Below are positions 44,142 through 56,289 of a stretch of DNA of 64,000 nt, piece by piece. The notes beneath the pieces are model-generated. The model saw only the letters and a list, made by a program, of their open reading frames with translations. It was not told where the DNA came from and made no database searches. Within the stretch, counting starts at the first letter, position 1. Every line of letters begins with the position of its first letter. Source of the stretch: Membranipora membranacea (lineage: Eukaryota; Bryozoa; Gymnolaemata; Cheilostomatida; Membraniporidae); assembly GCA_914767715.1 (NCBI GenBank), contig OU612071.1:25663681-25727680 (forward strand), read 5' to 3'. The translations under genes and the position numbers were made by a program.

Positions 44142-45607
44142 GATATAATAGTACACAAATTAACCACTTTATGACTGCTATCCAGACCATATGTCTGTTC
44201 GCCAGGTTTAGAAGTCACATCGAAAACTACATCGCTTAAGTAGTTTTGAAACATGGGTCTAACTTGGAGTTATGCTTTCACAGTTCTATTATGCGAGTGT
44301 CAAAGATGGGATTATAATTGCTAGGACCTGCAAAGTCAACAAACCATTATCAATTATGTACAAGTTATGTGGAATAAGAATATGGAATATGCCCACGACT
44401 GAAATTGATAGCTAAAGATAATTGAGCAAATTATGAACAAGTAATAAACAGGAAAGTGGTATGGTGCTGCACATGTGTGAGATACTAAATACAAGGATTG
44501 ATGAAACTCAGTTACTATCATGGTCCATAAATTTCCTATAGCCTATGACTACATGTAATATTAAATATAATATATATAAATAATAACATTCAGACGTAGC
44601 AGACAGACGTAACATCTTAAATATGAATGGCTATCGGTGCAACCAGCACTTCCAGCTCTATCAACATGACAACGATTACAAAAACGCATATATTACTACC
44701 CTGACAACCACTTATAGCCAACTGTGCCTCGACTGCGTCGGCAGCTTGGCCACCGTTGGGCGCGTTGGCCAGACACACCACCACATCATTCAACTCTGGC
44801 TTCCAACAGCATGCTTAAAAGAGCGTCCACTGCCCAACCAATTCAAGCGCTACAAAACAATCGCCTGCCAAAATCTTCGGGCAAATCAAACTAAAACAAT
44901 AAACTAGCTAAATGTAGACATCGGCCGATGTTCAATTAACCTTTCACCTCAGCTGGCCTGCATTGACGAGCGACTGACCTGCATGGCAGAAACATCAGGC
45001 CCAACCAACACGGAATTCTCACAGGTGTTTGCCTCACCTTTCCATTCGTTCCAGTATTCATTTCAAAGCAATACACCAAGGACAAGTAGTATAAATTTTG
45101 AATGTCTAAGGACTACCCTTTGCCAGCTTGAAAAAAATCAATCCTACGCCCACACTGTGAAAAAAAGGCATTACTTATTTTATTTTCCTACAAGCTGTGC
45201 AAGTAGTTGTGCATATTCATGTTCATTCACAATTAAGTGATGATGATAATTTTTAATGGTGATGGCTAACTGATGTCCCTACAGTTGATTATCCCTGAAA
45301 TCACTTTCACCTATCCACATTCATTAAGTTGCAGTGGTGCCTAATCTATGTTTATTTACAAGTTAGATTCAGTCATTTTCATTGGAAATAGTTTGTTTGA
45401 ATTTTCAGAAGACAATTAATCCCTAAGTTACAGAATCAAACAATTTAAAATCAGCGAGAATCGATGATGCGTCAGACAGCCATAGTTTGGTTTCATTGTT
45501 TCATTTGTGATAATCCAGATAAATCTCAATGATAAACATCAGCCTGCAGATACGGGAAAGCTAAAGTGAAAGATAGATACCACAACAAGCACTTTCAACA
45601 ACTTCAA
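44142..45607. other. Intergenic, nothing firm
   Basis: The plus-strand frames at 44623-44907 and 44983-45240 show no recognisable domain and no neighbouring splice pattern. I do not call genes here. Confidence 0.3.
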
Positions 45608-45740
45608 GGGCAAGGCGTTGGTGGCCACCAACGCACCTCACCCTCTAACCATCTAGGTGTTTCAAGTCTCTATGTCGCCGCATTAATCTCCAAAGAGACT
45701 GTTTAGATCACGGGCTTTCAGTATTTTGAATAAACTAGAA
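45608..45740 (-). repeat. Dispersed repeat with 20-bp palindrome
   Basis: The segment from the palindrome 45615-45634 (GCGTTGGTGGCCACCAACGC, perfect) to about 45735 is the reverse complement of 58363-58466. The shared phrases include gatctaaacagtct, tagagacttgaaa and agatggttagaggg. No coding content. Confidence 0.7.
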
Positions 45741-46872
45741 CTGACACCTCAGGACCCAACTCTAATCATGGTGCGGTGGAAGGTAGGGATAAGAAAAGCA
45801 TGAGGGGATTTGTTTGCAACAGCAATATGTTCTGTGAAAAACTGAGGCGTGTCAATAATGGGTGATTATTGGAAAAACTGCCTCTTCCATATCAATGGTA
45901 TATTGGGACCGTATCACAGGTCTTCTCCAAAACTTTGGTCTTTGGCAATGTTTGACTGAAGAAAAGATGCAAAGCTGTTCGGCCAAGGAGGTCGGATCAG
46001 AGCTTAGATCATTTGTCAGAGTGACGCTAGATCAAGTTTGATCTATTTGCTTGCATTTGTGCATCAGTTACTCTCCCTCCACTAGAGGGTTTAATTATTG
46101 TAACAACTGCCTCATTCATTTCATTGGTCATGGGATATATTATTCATTATGCCAATAAGAGCAGGCAACTGAAATGTAAGTGTTTAAGGACATGCCTCGC
46201 CTAGGATACTAACTTGAGAACAACTGGTCCGATTTCCTTGATTTTTCATTCAAATTATAGCTATTCCTTGTTTAGCAATTTCCAAACCCTCAATTATCTT
46301 TGATTCAATTTCTTATGTATGTGATGGCAATTTATAAAATTTAAGTCACCGGTCCCCATGCAAAAGAATAGGAGCTGTTAATAACTGGGAGCATCTGGCT
46401 CAGACGCCTCACAACCATTTATTCATATCAAACCAGGATTGGCAGTGCAAAGTAGTCCCAATAAAATTAATTTGTCATAATTCATCCTAGGAACAAGCCT
46501 TGCCAGTTTGTGAACTGTTGTAAAATACACACCATAATGACTGGATTTTAGAGCCTTATATTACTACGCCAAATCTGGTCCAGAAATATATCAGGCAAAA
46601 AACCATGTAGGGTTGGATTTTCCTCTGTATTCATGAGGCATTTATTTCAATTAGAGTAGAGATGTTGATTCGAAACTTCAGAATATTCAAAAGGGATATG
46701 TTTGTAGGTAGTTCCTATACAATAGACAGTTTTCTGAGCTCTTATTTATGCCTCAATTGGGAGTTGTCCTCTCTCCAGTTTGGTACTTTTAACCCACGCC
46801 GAATAGGAAAAACCTGCTGAAAGAGGGTTTTCTTGATAGGATAAACATGATTTTTGATTCAGAGTCTGCACC
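45741..46872. other. Intergenic, nothing recognised
   Basis: No frame, RNA gene or repeat that I can support on either strand. Confidence 0.3.
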
Positions 46873-47696
46873 CAATGAACTAAACCTCCAGGAAGAACAA
46901 CTCATAGTTAAGCTGGCTGCTGATTGGCTAATTCCGAAAAATTGAAAAATGATGTGCATGCATAAATAATGGTCACTTGAAATTAGAGAGTGATCAGTAA
47001 AAAATGGAATTGCAATCATTAGGAGTAATTGTTTATGATGAAACATGGTTATGAGGGATAACAGGACTCATACCTTCAACTGCCTGTCCAACATTCCATG
47101 ATTTAGAGTCAGATGACACATTCCTCAGCATATCTTGCTTGTATATGCTGATTTTAATGGGTTTTTCATCATTTTACAATCAAAATGTGAATGTTCAATG
47201 TATTTACCTGCAAGGTATATGCTCTTTGCAATATAGCCCATACCTCCATGTTTTTAGATTGATCAATTATGGGTTCTGCATAGAGATTCCAGGATTTATA
47301 GAGTGAAAAATTAACATTTTAATGACTTTTCGCTGGATTATTTTTGAGGTTTAAGCATTGTACATCTGAAAAGGATGGCACATCAACTGTCAATGAGCAT
47401 CTTCTCTATAGTCCCATGTCTCAGTTTAGTGAAATAAACCATCAGTTATGAGAATATTTGGTGTCAACACCATGGCCATCAAGCCTCATCACTAAGCATA
47501 TTCACAGAATCACGGTTATTTTCTAGTGAGTCAGTGTATTCAGTGTAACCCACCCCTAATTGCTACCAAAGAACTTTGGCTATCATGGAGTTATGTTTCC
47601 AATTTAGTGTGTTTTTGAGGGGACAACTCTGAACCAACTGCACACACCTCAATTGGTCATGTGACTAGTTGTTCTTCCTGGAGGTTTAGTTCATTG
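46873..47696. mobile_element. 824-bp TIR element with 7-bp TSD
   Basis: Perfect 30-bp inverted repeats (46873-46902 and 47667-47696, CAATGAACTAAACCTCCAGG at the outer end) flanked by CTGCACC at 46866-46872 and 47697-47703. It has CA...TG ends and no transposase. A 7-bp duplication fits P-like or Dada-like families better than Tc1, but I cannot assign it. Confidence 0.82.
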
Positions 47697-47703
47697 CTGC
47701 ACC

Positions 47704-48125
47704 ATTGAAAACCCTGTGAGCACTAAGGCCAATGAGATCATGCGTACATCGAAATTACAACGTTACTAAAAGTGGTGATTGCAAGAAAAAGGTTTAAAAA
47801 AGTATGGTCAGGTTATCCAAAAACAAAACAAAAAATTCATCGCATTTACATGTAGCTAATAAATAGTGATTTGCTTAGGAGAGCTGTTCTACTGTTTAAA
47901 ATGGGCTTGTCTGATAACCTGGCACTATGCCTGTAGATGGATTGCTTTTGTGGGATGTGGTGGTGTAGCCTGTGGTTCTCGTTAGACAGTACTTGAGAAA
48001 CATAGCCACTACATAATTTGCTCAACATTGCTACTCACTGTCATTTATTCCTCGGATCTTAGATGTGTCGAGGGGAAAATAGGTCTCAAACACAAAATTT
48101 GATGCCTTTCAATGAGGTCTTTCCG
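47704..48125. other. Spacer before LINE
   Basis: This lies between the 824-bp TIR element and the 3' end of the LINE. Only a short minus-strand frame without a domain is present. Confidence 0.3.
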
Positions 48126-51100
48126 TTACTGCGGTAGGTAACAGTACCATGCAGGCGCAGCATATGTGAGAATAGGCACTATCCTAGCCTGATAGAACTT
48201 GACTAGCGATTGGGTAAGTACGCCGTGGCGCTTGAGCGTAAGCAGCCCGTGTACAGCTGATCTAGCCTGATTTATCACAGATCTGGTATGAGACGTAAAA
48301 GTGAGGTGGTCGTCGATCGTCACACCCAGTAATTTTGCTGATTTGGTTTGGGAAATAGGCTCACCCTTGATGGTAATAGGCGGTGATATGGTGGTGCTAG
48401 GTTGAAGTGTCAACATCATGTACTGTGTTTTGGCTGCATTGATATTTTGGTTGGAGTTGTCACACCACTGTACTGCGTTATCAGCGGCTGTTTGCATGTT
48501 ATGATCAGCAATAGTTATGTCTCTGTTTCGTCCACATTTGTCAACTGTTGTCACTTTTGAATTTGGCACTACATCGTAGATTGTGGTGTCATCTCCGTAT
48601 TTGATAACTGGGATGTCATAGCACAGGTCTGCAACATAGACATTCCACAATACTGGTCCTAGGATTGTGCCTTGTGGACGCCAATTATCGACGATTTGAT
48701 ACTAGAATGAGAGTCCTGAAATTTCACGCATTGTTGTCGTTTTGAGAGAAGTTTGCTATAAGACGTACTAGAGGCGATGGTACAGCCATGGCTAGGAGGT
48801 GGTTGGTCAGCGTGTCTGGTTTCATTAAGTCAAATGCCTTGCTAAAGTCAATGAGAAGGCATTGGACACCATATGTGGATTTCTTGTTACGAGCTTGAGA
48901 AGCAGTTGTCGTCAATTGTACTAGAGCATCAGTTGTACCGACTCCATTTGTGTATGCATATTGATGTTATCACAAGGTGTGAATTTGGCTATTTATTTCT
49001 TGATGAACAACTCTGTGATTTTGCTAATATGGTATAAGAGCGAAATTGGTCGATAGTCCTTGCAAGTTTTAGGATCCGATTTTTTTGGTAACGGCTTGGT
49101 CTCAGCTTTTTTCCAGATGGAGGGAAAATGGCCTGAGTTGACTATTTATTGTATTATATGTGCTATTGGTGTTGAGAACATGTCTGCATTGTTTTTTGTC
49201 ACCCAGCTTGGGTAATCATCAGAGTGTGTTGCTTTGTTCGTATTGATGCCCTGTAGTATTTTGTAAAAATCCCGCTTATCATGAACATAGACTGGGGGAT
49301 TTTCGGATGCTGGAATTTCCGGCAACTCAATTGTGTTTAGAACAGAAATAAGTTGGTTCCATCCACTGCTCGTCTAGATATAAGTATCTTGTAGGGTTAG
49401 TTGATTTAGTCTCCCCAGTTACTGACCAGACATTCTTCCACCAGGACTTGCTACCTGAAAATAGATTGTTTATGTTGTTGTCTGCCTGCTTTTGCTGAAA
49501 CTTCTGCAACGCAGTCTTGAACTGACCAGCGTAATGCTTCCAGGATTCACACCCACGCTTATAGAACTTTTTCTTTGGTCTTCTGAGTTTTTTTACTAGT
49601 GGAGTTGTAATAGGACGTTTCCCAATCGGGTGCCTGTTTATCTTATTGGGCAGTGTGTGTCGATGATTGACGTCATAATGTTTTGGAATTTCTCAGCTTT
49701 GCTATCAGGGTCAGGCTCGCTGATTATTTCGTGCCAGCTCTGCTCATGTAAACTTTTTGTGGTTGCAATTTTTGTCTTCCCAGTTATCAACCTTTTTCGC
49801 AAAGTAACGTACTTCCGTTTGGGTTAAACGTTTGAGGAAAGAGTGATCGAGCTATGGTCACTATTTCCAACATTAGGCGCTGATAGACATGTTTCCTTGG
49901 GTGAGTTCACGTATTCATGGATGTCAGTGAATACAAGGTCTAGTGTGTTGTCTTGGCGCGTGGGGAACCACACGATCTGAGAGAGTTCAGTCATGTCACT
50001 TATTGGGCACGTGTCCAAATCATTGAAATCCCCGTATATCACTGTGTTGGAGTTAGGATATTTGGTGGCGAGCTCACTGATGGTGCTTATTATGTGATCG
50101 ATAGTTCAGTCACATGTTGCTTTGTTCAGGATAGGAGGATGGTAGATCACTGCATAAATCGTAGCTGGTTTCTGTGGGCTATGAACTGCTATCCAGCGGG
50201 CAGACATGTTTTCTGATGTATATTCCTTCACCACAGTGGCTGATAGACGTGATCGGACAAAAATACACACCCCGCCAGCTCTCTTGTTGCATCTATCGAC
50301 ACAAAGTAGCTTGAAGTTTCGTATGATGAAAGCCGGTCGTTTGGGGGTTTTAGCAAGGTTTCTGTCAGCATCATCAGGTCATAATCCACTGAGCTTTGAA
50401 CATGTTCAGCGTGTTTGCTTTTTCTTATTGACCTGATATTGCTACCAACGATAAGCAGGAGGATTGTGCTTGGTCTAGCTGATTTTGGCTCTCTATTGAT
50501 GTTACGGCGATAGCTCTTGTTGACCGACCTAGTGTGTATTTGTGTACGATAGTCATTTAGGCGTGTGTCGTGAGAGGAGACAACGGCTTCTATAAAGTTG
50601 TTATTACGATTAACAGGAAAGCATGACAGCCCAGATCTGGTTTGTACGACTGAGTGGCATGTATGATAATATGGTTTGATGTTTGAATATGAATTTTTGA
50701 TGACAGAGGTGGGGGGATAACGCACTCTGTGTTTGCTGACATTTCCTAGTGCATGGAATGTACCTGTATCAGGTGCATTACCATAATCTCCATCATAAGA
50801 TGGGCCTCTATTGGTAATAGAGCTGGGAATGAATTGCACTCCATGAAAGCTACCATGTCTTCGTACATGACATGCATTAACAACAACGTGCTCGTTAGTG
50901 GTAATTGCATGACCATAATATCCATCATAAGATGGGACTCTCTGCACCAAAGCTTTTGCCCTACTTATCTGATATCTATTATATGTAATAAACTGTGGCC
51001 CTCGGTTAGAAATGACAGTTTGTATAGGGTACCCCTTAAACTCAGTCATGCTAACCAGTTCTCGACTATCAATATGGCAGGAAGTATAAAATGCCAAATC

Positions 51101-51139
51101 ATCACGATCAACAATCAAAGAATCAGAATATAAAATCAT
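48126..51139 (-). mobile_element. Degenerate APE-type LINE (CR1/Jockey-like)
   Basis: Minus strand, about 3.0 kb, with several frameshifts and stops. From the 5' side: 50228-51139 (303 aa from ATG) ends in the start of an apurinic endonuclease (GSNIRSIRKSK, LMMLTETLL). The endonuclease continues through 50043-50227 (YAVIYHPP) to GDFNDLDTC and GNSDHSSI at 49824-50042. Reverse transcriptase follows: LLIDFSKAFD (about 48830-48860), RPQGTILGPVLWNV (about 48650-48690) and YGDD (about 48588-48599), ending AAPAWYCYLPQ at 48126. It would have made cDNA at a nicked target, and is dead now. A TA microsatellite (51140-51166) abuts the 5' end. Confidence 0.85.
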
Positions 51140-51166
51140 ATATATATATATATATATAATACAATG
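51140..51166. repeat. TA microsatellite
   Basis: An uninterrupted TA run directly at the 5' edge of the LINE. Confidence 0.85.
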
Positions 51167-51251
51167 TTCGGGTAATCAGACTATTGTGTATGACTTTCTC
51201 ATTTCTGTGAATTATCAGTATCAGATTATTTTTACCGTCACAACATATCAG

Positions 51252-51281
51252 CACAGAGTAAGGATATATCCTTACTCTGTG
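51252..51281. mobile_element. 30-bp palindromic mini-element with 7-bp TSD
   Basis: A perfect palindrome made of CACAGAGTAAGGATA and its reverse complement, flanked by ATATCAG at 51245-51251 and 51282-51288. The half-site is the same as the first 15 bp of the 1-kb foldback at 56466. It is read as the two termini of that family joined with no interior. Confidence 0.8.
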
Positions 51282-51289
51282 ATATCAGC

Positions 51290-51900
51290 TATACACAGTA
51301 CAGGTTATCAGACCACCTGCTAAGCCTCAGTAGTGTGGAAGACCATGAGACCACACAATTATACAGTTATCCTTGATATCACTCTGTCGGCATTAACTCA
51401 AAGCTGGCTTGAGCAGAATTATGGATTGCATCCTGTTAGAAAGATGTTTCAATGAGCTTTCCAATGATTTGAAACTTTTAAATTAGTCAGTCAAGGATTT
51501 AACACAAGGCATCTGAGTCGACCAATGTATTCACTCATCACGATCGTAGTTATTGTGTTATGAATTTTTACTTAAATTCAAAAGTATGGTTATCGAGAAG
51601 ATCACACTGTTTCTCAAACAGTGTAATGACCAAATTGAAGTATACAATATAAATTAGTACACAAGTATGACACTGAGCCATTGTCAATAATCGATCCCTC
51701 ACCCAGCATCCAACACACAGGGAGTTCTGGCGACTGAGAAAATTATGCTGTCACCAGGTCAGCTGATAGGGTTGCCTTCCTCCATGGTAAAGTCAAAGCA
51801 GAGCAAGCGTCCTGACAGAAAGGCATAAATGAGCAGCATCAAGGGAGGTGATGTTCCCCCCTAGAGGGTATAGAAATAGTACAGGTAAACAAATTATAAC
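51290..51900. other. Intergenic, nothing recognised
   Basis: No supported gene or element between the palindromic mini-element and the next LINE-like repeat. Confidence 0.3.
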
Positions 51901-52241
51901 ATATATGGATGGGACACCACATTGCGAGAAAATTACAGACACTAAAGCCAAACTTTCACTGCATAATGCCCATTTTGTTATTCGGTTGCCCTCATCGAGT
52001 ATTGGCTAGAATCGTAAGAACAGTAACAGACAACATTTCTTCATCAGACTATGAACTTTTCAATAACTTCATCAAGACAGCTTTTCAACCTATTGTCTGA
52101 ATATCTGCCGATATATTACTACTATCTAAGAATAAAGGCGCATGTGAACCTAAAGACTTAAGCAGAAGTGACCAAATACATCACTGATAATACCAAGTAC
52201 ACATACAAAGCTACTAGACTGACCGACTATGCCCTCATAAC

Positions 52242-52912
52242 CAGGGGCGTATATTCTAAAAATTTTCACTCACAGACTTTTTAGAGATGAGCATAATGAT
52301 CGGGCGCAGCCCGATCCACACGCCGTAGGCGTGGCGGGGAGGGTGTGGGAGGGGCGCTTAAGCGCCCTCCCACCACGGAAATTTTTGCATATCGGTAGCA
52401 AAATAGTGCAAGCAGAGAGGTATTTCAATAGCTCACTGAGGTATTTCAATAGCTCACTGAGCTGTTGGGTACTTTCAGAAAACAACTCAATAGCAGTAGG
52501 TAACTTCGCGCCCTTGGTATCTATATTAAATAATCATTAATTATAATCATTTTCATGGGGAAATCCAACTGAATCCAACTTGAATTCAAGTTGTCTCCCT
52601 ATTACCAATGAGGAGATAATTCTAAGTTTCATGTCAATATCATTGAAAAACCGTATACCTAATCATAAAATCTATTCAGTTGGATTTCCCTATGAAAATG
52701 ATTATAATTAATGATTATTTAATATAGATACCAAGGTCGCGAAATTAACTAGTAGAAGATTACGGGAAAAATTTTGAAACAAAACTTACCTAAATGGGAA
52801 TCGTACCCACAACAATCTAATATACAGTGATTATAAAGCAGACGCTCTACACACTGAGCTATTCAGTCACTCACGGAAATCCGTGGGCCGTGAGTGCTAA
52901 TATACGCCACTG
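52242..52912 (-). mobile_element. hAT-like transposon with tRNA-like module, copy 2
   Basis: 671 bp, opposite orientation to copy 1, with the same ends CAGGGGCGTATATT / AATATACGCCACTG and an 8-bp duplication CTCATAAC (52234-52241 and 52913-52920). The tRNA-like part on the minus strand is better kept: GAATAGCTCAGTGTGTAGAGC followed by a B-box-like GGTACGATTCC. It is longer than copy 1 because of a nested insertion at about 52499-52748. Confidence 0.88.
52499..52748. mobile_element. MITE nested in hAT copy 2
   Basis: About 250 bp with roughly 70-bp inverted arms (TTCGCG.CCTTGGTATCTAT, TAATCATTAATTATAATCA, then GGAAATCCAACTGAAT). Copy 1 shows the uninterrupted site agcagtagaagattacgg. Flanking GTAG on both sides suggests a 4-bp target duplication, but the exact ends are unclear. 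Confidence 0.75.
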
Positions 52913-53441
52913 CTCATAACACCACTAGACAACGTCACAGAGCATATCGATAAAGTGGCTGTGAACTATGTCAGAGATTGTTCATCGATTTCAGCAGTGC
53001 ATTCAATACAATATATACCAAGCTAGTCTAATCTGATAAAACAATATTAATTTGGATATACAACTTATCCATGCTCTCTCAACGAGTCAAAGCTCATGGT
53101 GAAACATCGCAAATCCCAAACAATTGATTTTTGTCAACTCCCTCTCCATCAAAGACTTGGAAACTAAAGATGCTGTCTTTAGCAACAAGCTATGTAAACC
53201 AGTGCATCCAACAATCACCTCCCAATTACCACAAACACAAATACTGTGGCACAACTATCCATAAAGCTAAACTGTCGCAGTTGCCATTATCAGTGAAGCC
53301 AAGCAGATACATTGTATCACCAAGCAGATAGCCAAGTTGAAGATCGAACCATCAATATAATTTATTACTAGCATATAATACAATATATAATATAAGGCAA
53401 ACTAAAGACAAAATGCCTATGGATGATACGCTGGATTAACA

Positions 53442-55619
53442 AAGTTGTAGTAAAATACCAGGGAAAACAATTTCCGTGCAGAATTTGTACGTTTTGACAA
53501 CTATCTCTTTAGCTGCGTTTTAACACACACACACTACACACAAACCCATGCATACATACATACATGCATAAATCCAGTACCAGAAATTAAGTAGGGATCA
53601 AGTATCAAACTCACCTGAAAATGCTCTGATCGATGATCCAGTAAACTTCGGAAGTTCACCCTGCATACAGAAGAGCGACTGATAAGGACTTTTCTGACCA
53701 AGCTACAGCCTCGGCTACAACTGTGCTGTGGACAGACAACTATCTTCTCCCAGCAGGCTACAAAATAGATGCCATGGGTCAATGAAGAATTCAGACAGTA
53801 AACTGAGTAGAAATAAGAGCAGGGGATAGGACAAAAATGTGTCGGAAATTAGGGCCAAAGATCTATATTGGTGTATCCTGCCAACGTTGACTCAATCATA
53901 GCTAAAGTAAAACCCGCAACACATGCTTTGATTCAATTGAAATGAGTAGGGATTAGTGTATCTAGCCTAGCTGTTTTTTATAAAAGCAGAATCTTATCAT
54001 TGCTTAGCTATACAGCCCCAAGCTGGTTCCCCTTTCTTTCACGTAGTGATAAAATGAGGCTGGAGAGAATACAGAAACTTAGTCTCCGAGTAAATTTACC
54101 GAGCTACAACGATTACTAACAGAGACTGTCTTTCCTTAGTTTAGAAGAACTCTCTGTTTTTTCGCTGTTTACAATATGCATCTAAGATATCTCAAACAGG
54201 TAATCATCCATTGAAGAATTAAATTCTAACGGATAGAAAATCAAGCAACTCTAGACATGGCACTATACGTTAGCACCAAAATGTAGAACAACCCTGTATG
54301 AGAAAAGTTTTTTCTTAAACTACTTTTGATATCTTTTTTTGCACACGGTCTCATTTGCCCTTGTTACATTTATCGGTGATGAATAAAGTTAAAAATATCT
54401 ATCTGATACTTCAAAACTGTCAATGTCTGCCGTTCTAGTCAGATTATTTCATGGTGTTAATCTTATTTATCTGAATGAGTTTGAACAGGCCATTGTTACT
54501 GATACATCGAATAAGGTTAGTTTGCCTGCATCGTACAAGTTATCAGACTAGATGCTTACAGTTAGATCAATACAGATTTTGAGTCTAGGAAAAATGTAGA
54601 CTTACTGTACTTATGCAAACTTACTTTTGTTATGGAGTAAAATTTCTATATCAAATAAACTAACACTACTATCACCAACGGCTAACAAGCGTTATGAATA
54701 ATTGTTTATTGTCCCCCCCCCCCATCTTTCCTCTCGCAAAGTAGGATTACACAACCTGAGATGAGGGGGCGTTCGGACCCACAAGCTGTGTAAAGCTATG
54801 GGTACTACTAAAATGATTGATGTAGTGGCAGACATAAGCACTATGGAATATACTTATCATGAAGGCTTCTAACTGATGGTAAAAGATGAATATTTGAATG
54901 TTTGACCCAATAAGTATCATCATGTGTTGCAATGTTGGTAGGCCGTATATTTTCTAGCGACCCTAGCAGCTAATTACCCACCCAGTCTATCCCACGCTCT
55001 GTAATATCCAGCTAGATATATAAACCAAGCTTAGGCAGAAGAAGTACAATTTTATATATGGCTAGATTAACTGCTGTCCAAGATGGCCTGTTCCAAATCT
55101 CTATGAGACATTTCATGTGCGTTATAATAAATTAAACTAGAAGTCATGGAATACGATAAAACTTATTTTATTACTCACGTGACCTTGAGGTCAGTCTCTA
55201 GTACAGTTTGTTACTTTTGTGTCTTACGTTCTGTACACTGTTGGCAAGCTGCCGATTGACCTGAAAGAAAGTTAGATTTGATGACTTTCTAAGAATAAAA
55301 GATAATAGATGCATAACAAACAAACTATACTGGCTGGTAGCTGATCAAGATCCTGAAACAGATTATAAACAGATCACCACCATGTACAAAATTGTAAACA
55401 TCTTTCCACCACCATGTCGTAGATGATTAAGCTTTAGAGAAGCGATGCATACCTCAAACTCCTCTCCTACAGTCTAGTTCCTTCTAATCCTGATCTACTG
55501 CACCGCAGTACAGTCGGATACAAATTTACTTGGAAGACAAACGGTCGAGTTTGTCATGCCTAAATGAGAAAATGCATGATAATATCTCTGGATTGAATAT
55601 ACAGCTCATAAGAGGTATA
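53442..55619. repeat. Segmental duplication D, right copy
   Basis: This is the partner of 1061-2629. It differs by a LINE fragment (about 53873-54479), a poly-C run near 54712-54723 and small indels. Homology stops at 55619. Confidence 0.75.
53873..54479 (+). mobile_element. LINE reverse transcriptase 3' fragment
   Basis: This is absent from the left copy of the duplication, which reads straight from atctatattgg to agtttgaacagg. One frame gives LAVFYKSRILSLLSYTAPSW and then RLERIQKLSLRV, typical of the C-terminal end of CR1/Jockey-type RT, with stops on either side. It is a 5'-truncated dead insertion. Confidence 0.75.
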
Positions 55620-56289
55620 GCTTATCACAAATGAATTAAAATACCCACAACAAATACCACACATTATTCTCATACAAAAGTTTGATGTTTTCTTTATTAT
55701 TCATCGGTGTGGGTGTAATGTGTCGATATTTTATAACGCTTAGAAATCATTGTTTTTAAACAATTTTATTAAGCGTTTCATAAATAAAATTCATTATTAT
55801 TAGTGTATTCAAATGAGAGACTAGATTCATTCAATCATGTCAAGTTCCTTACAAGCTAAATTTTTAAAGCATTCTCAAATGCAAATTGGAATTTAGCCAT
55901 ATCAATTTCACATAAATGACTTGAATAGGCGGTGCAGTGAGAGTTCTTGGTATTATCTTTGGTATTATTAGTTTAGGCAGTGCAGTATTATTTACACAGC
56001 TTATCACAACTAGAATCTAATACCTGATCATTCATTAATAATATGGCATAAATTATTGTAAGGCAACATTTAGCATTGTTTATATATTATTCATCTCTGC
56101 AAAAGAGCAAAATCTGAGTTTTAAGCTTACATTCTAAAATCGCCTGAGTTGAACCCAAAAATCTGAGTAACTCGGGCTAAACCTGAGTGGTTGAGAGGCC
56201 TGTCGAAAACAATGGGGAGTAAACTGTTCTCATGCTGGAGCCATACTAATAGATGGTAAATACATTAATATTTGAGTGTTGGCTATGTG
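55620..56289. other. AT-rich stretch, nothing recognised
   Basis: No shared repeat, exon or RNA gene could be supported. Confidence 0.3.

Larger units (their letters stand above)
51905..53440 (+). repeat. Degenerate LINE-like repeat with RT motif A
   Basis: At 52981-53013 one frame reads FIDFSSAFNTIYTKLV, resembling reverse transcriptase motif A of CR1/L2-type LINEs. The frame is lost on both sides. The repeat is split by a hAT-like element (52242-52912). An inverted copy spans about 56290-57925, and partial copies lie at 1-395 and 770-1060. The inverted copy shows the empty site for the hAT insertion (ccctcataacc). Confidence 0.7.
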
